Positions 62,104 to 64,000 of a stretch of 64,000 nucleotides of DNA are shown piece by piece (position 1 is the stretch's first letter; each line of letters begins with the position of its first letter). Position numbers and translations under genes: made by a program. This DNA is from Paraspadella gotoi (taxonomy: Eukaryota; Chaetognatha), in NCBI GenBank assembly GCA_051294375.1, contig CM119267.1:12177692-12241691 (forward strand). Direction: 5' to 3'. The notes below the pieces were generated by a model. That model had not been told where the DNA came from. It saw only the letters and a program-made list of their open reading frames with translations, and searched no databases.

Positions 62104-62330
62104 TCATATGTGGATAAGGCGCTACATGGGCTGAAGATGACTGTCCGTAACTTCTATAACCCCCTCTAGCAACCACGTCCTCACGCTTCCCGCAGGGTAG
62201 GTACCGGGTTAGGATCGAACCCGGTACCTAGTGGTCATGAGCTGATGGCTTTACTCAATGAGCCACCTGGTCACAACTGAAAGTGTCTTGATTCTCGGCG
62301 GGGTGAACCTAGGCAATGCCCGACTACACA
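62104..62330 (-). mobile_element. tRNA-derived SINE family A, copy A2
   Basis: Minus strand begins GTAGTCGGGCATTGCCTAGG, has the A box TGGCTCATTGAG and B box GGTTCGATCCT (62211-62221, better than in A1) and ends GCGCCTTATCCACATATG. Same boundaries as A1. Confidence 0.82.
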
Positions 62331-62410
62331 TACTTGGACAAATAAAACCATGACGAAAACAAAAAGGAAAAGAGACAGAAAATAAAAGAAAGACAACGAT
62401 GACGACGACA

Positions 62411-62441
<31 letters not shown>

Positions 62442-62740
62442 CGATCTCGCCTCTGACTCAAGCGACGAAGACGAAGGGCGAAAAGAGGGAACGTTGAAAG
62501 GCGATGGCGTTGCACCGGGAGCTCTGGTGATATCTCTGTCTTGGGAGCTGCTAAGTTAATGTAAAAAATATTTAAATGTATCCTGAGAAAATCGTAGTTT
62601 TAAACAAAAAAAGGGAATCGAGAATTGAGCCGAACTCAAGAATCAAGAAGCCGGGGTCTCTGAGGCGCCGACGGAGCGTGAGCCAGGCGCGTTGCGGGTG
62701 AGTTGAGATGTCAATGGTGAGGCGCGAGGATGAAGGAACC

Positions 62741-62750
62741 AAAGAGAGAG

Positions 62751-62823
<73 letters not shown>
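62741..62823. repeat. (GA)n microsatellite
   Basis: GA array with one phase slip. Confidence 0.93.
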
Positions 62824-62827
<4 letters not shown>

Positions 62828-63038
62828 TGAGAGTTAGAAAAAAAGGAAAGGAAAGGGAGGAAATGTTTTGAAAAAAAAAAGGTTTTGTCTTAGAAAAGTC
62901 AAAAAGAATAAGGGCTCATTGACAACGACGAGGATGACGACGACGACGACAATGACGTTGAAATTCAACTTGAATACCATGATGAGGACGATGATGCCGA
63001 CGACGACGACGACGAAGACCCTCGTTTTTTGTTTTCAG

Positions 63039-63115
63039 ATTCCGTTTTTGATGAGATGGGCGCCAAAGCAGAGGGAGCTTTGGAGCCGCGGGAAAATAAT
63101 CAACAAAAATCTGCG
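63039..63115 (+). CDS. Plus-strand disordered-protein gene, exon (phase 1-0)
   Basis: Acceptor TTTTTTGTTTTCAG, entry phase 1. Reads S-V-F-D-E-M-G-A-K-A-E-G-A-L-E-P-R-E-N-N then Q-Q-K-S-A, donor GCG|GTGAAG in phase 0. If that donor is not used, the frame continues V-K-E-N-E-Q-I-R-T-R-D and stops at 63186-63188, which could be the true C-terminus. Confidence 0.55.
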
Positions 63116-63827
63116 GTGAAGGAAAATGAACAAATCAGGACACGGGATGTTGGAAGAACTTTCCGAAAGTTAAACTTACGTTATTAGACCTATTAAAAAT
63201 GATTAGTTATAAAGAAGGGTTTAAAAAAGTTTTCAACGTTCACGAAGAAAGTGTTTTATAGTAGTTCTACTAATAAAAAATATAAATATTCGTCTTAGTG
63301 GAACCAAAAATAGACTTACCCGCCTCACGCCCCCAGGCTACTCCCCCTCCGCCCCTCCTCGGCCCCCTCCGCCCCTCCCCGCCCCCCTCCGCCCCCGAAA
63401 CGACGAAACCTTGACGCGAAGATTCGTCGCCGTAAAATTCCTCGCTTCTCGTCCCTTCACCTTCGTCGCGGCGGGAAACTCGTTTTGTTTGTTTTTGTTT
63501 TTGTTTTGTTTTTCAAATTTAAAACCGCCAAGCGTCAAAACGACGACGACGAAAAAGAAAACAAGAGACTCCAAAACCTGAAAACATCATCATCATCGTC
63601 TTCATGCTGCCGACATTGTTTTTGTTTTACTTGGTTTTCGCAAAGGCTTTTGTAGTAACTAATTTAGTTTATTTTAATACTAGATTAATTTTTCTTAAGC
63701 AGAACTTGTAAAGGACTGTTTTTTTTTATTCACCTTTATTTTTGTATATTTAGTTCTATTAATTGATTGCATCGGTCAGCGAACTGCATTCTTTTATTTG
63801 CTATGTTATTTCCTCCGTCGTCGTTTT

Positions 63828-63875
<48 letters not shown>

Positions 63876-63960
63876 AAACTAAATTTTCATAAAATTTTTT
63901 TCATTAGCTCCGAAGTCAGAATTAAATTTTGTTATTTTCGGATTTTTCTTACTTTTGCAG
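63116..63960. other. Possible last intron in the window
   Basis: GC-rich C-tract (CTCCGCCCCTCC units) at 63345-63400, GACGAC text at 63540-63555 and (GA)n at about 63830-63873. No exon is supportable. Confidence 0.45.
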
Positions 63961-64000
63961 CTGCCATGCTGCGGCTGGTTGCGAAAATTAAGGCTAAAAA
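63961..64000 (+). CDS. Start of a further exon, running off the window
   Basis: A strong acceptor (TTTTTCTTACTTTTGCAG) precedes 40 bases. Entry in phase 0 (matching 63115) gives L-P-C-C-G-W-L-R-K-L-R-L-K. Entry in phase 1 gives A-M-L-R-L-V-A-K-I-K-A-K, and phase 2 meets a stop. Which is right cannot be settled at the edge. Confidence 0.4.
   Translation, partial: MPCCGWLRKLRLK

Larger units (their letters stand above)
60676..63038. other. Intron of the plus-strand gene
   Basis: Purine-rich DNA at 60950-61320, a (GTC)n run at about 61672-61712, a G-rich 11-bp tandem at 61835-61900, SINE A2 (62104-62330), a (GAC)n run at about 62396-62445 and (GA)n at about 62741-62823. No exon is seen. Confidence 0.55.

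Overview
The window is eukaryotic and almost certainly from an invertebrate animal. It has spliced genes with introns up to about 16 kb, tRNA-derived SINEs, Penelope-like retroelement remnants, TIR transposons and dozens of (GA)n/(CT)n arrays. The FMRFamide-receptor-like GPCR and a secreted cystatin-like gene suggest a protostome, perhaps an arthropod such as a crustacean, but the sequence does not settle the species. There are three assembly gaps (3309-3333, 16680-16689, 41048-41497). The first is flanked by a near-identical duplicated block that looks like an unmerged overlap. No bacterial-type operons, rRNAs, CRISPR arrays or free-standing tRNA genes are visible.

Minus strand, 48.4 kb down to 7.0 kb: at least six confident exons, plus one candidate exon, encode a class A GPCR resembling FMRFamide receptors. 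TM1 starts at 48.3 kb, TM1-2 is at 35.5 kb, TM3-4 with the DRY motif at 31.6 kb, TM5 at 29.0 kb, a candidate third intracellular loop at 20.6 kb, TM6 at 9.0 kb and TM7 at 7.0 kb. Splice phases chain correctly between neighbours. Three more minus-strand exons (2283-2122, 1960-1120, 800-250) chain in phase and encode a roughly 517-residue low-complexity tail ending in a class I PDZ ligand, E-T-T-V. The phase allows them to be the GPCR cytoplasmic tail, but they could be a separate gene. A 138-base exon at 4285-4148 may be an alternative or cassette exon.

Plus strand, 38.1 kb to beyond the end: eight or nine exons with matching phases (mostly phase 1) encode a hydrophilic, probably disordered protein I do not recognise. 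Its 16.2-kb intron (44396-60625) contains, on the opposite strand, the 5' GPCR exon and a complete three-exon cystatin-like gene (57486-56239). The GPCR and this plus-strand gene are therefore interleaved in antisense.

Repeats fill the rest. Two 5'-truncated Penelope-like elements retain GIY-YIG endonuclease sequence, and one also keeps reverse-transcriptase sequence. Five hammerhead-ribozyme-like motifs of one family occur; one lies at the 3' side of the better Penelope copy and another sits in a 143-bp insertion with an 11-bp target-site duplication. A family of 0.4-2.3 kb elements (E) has short terminal inverted repeats and a terminal hairpin followed by CTAA. A TIR element (F) with TA target sites is nested inside one E copy. 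Three tRNA-derived SINE families (A, B, C), a 260-bp dispersed repeat (D), and minisatellites with 47-, 14-, 22- and 11-bp units complete the picture. All gene models are read from sequence alone, without transcript evidence.
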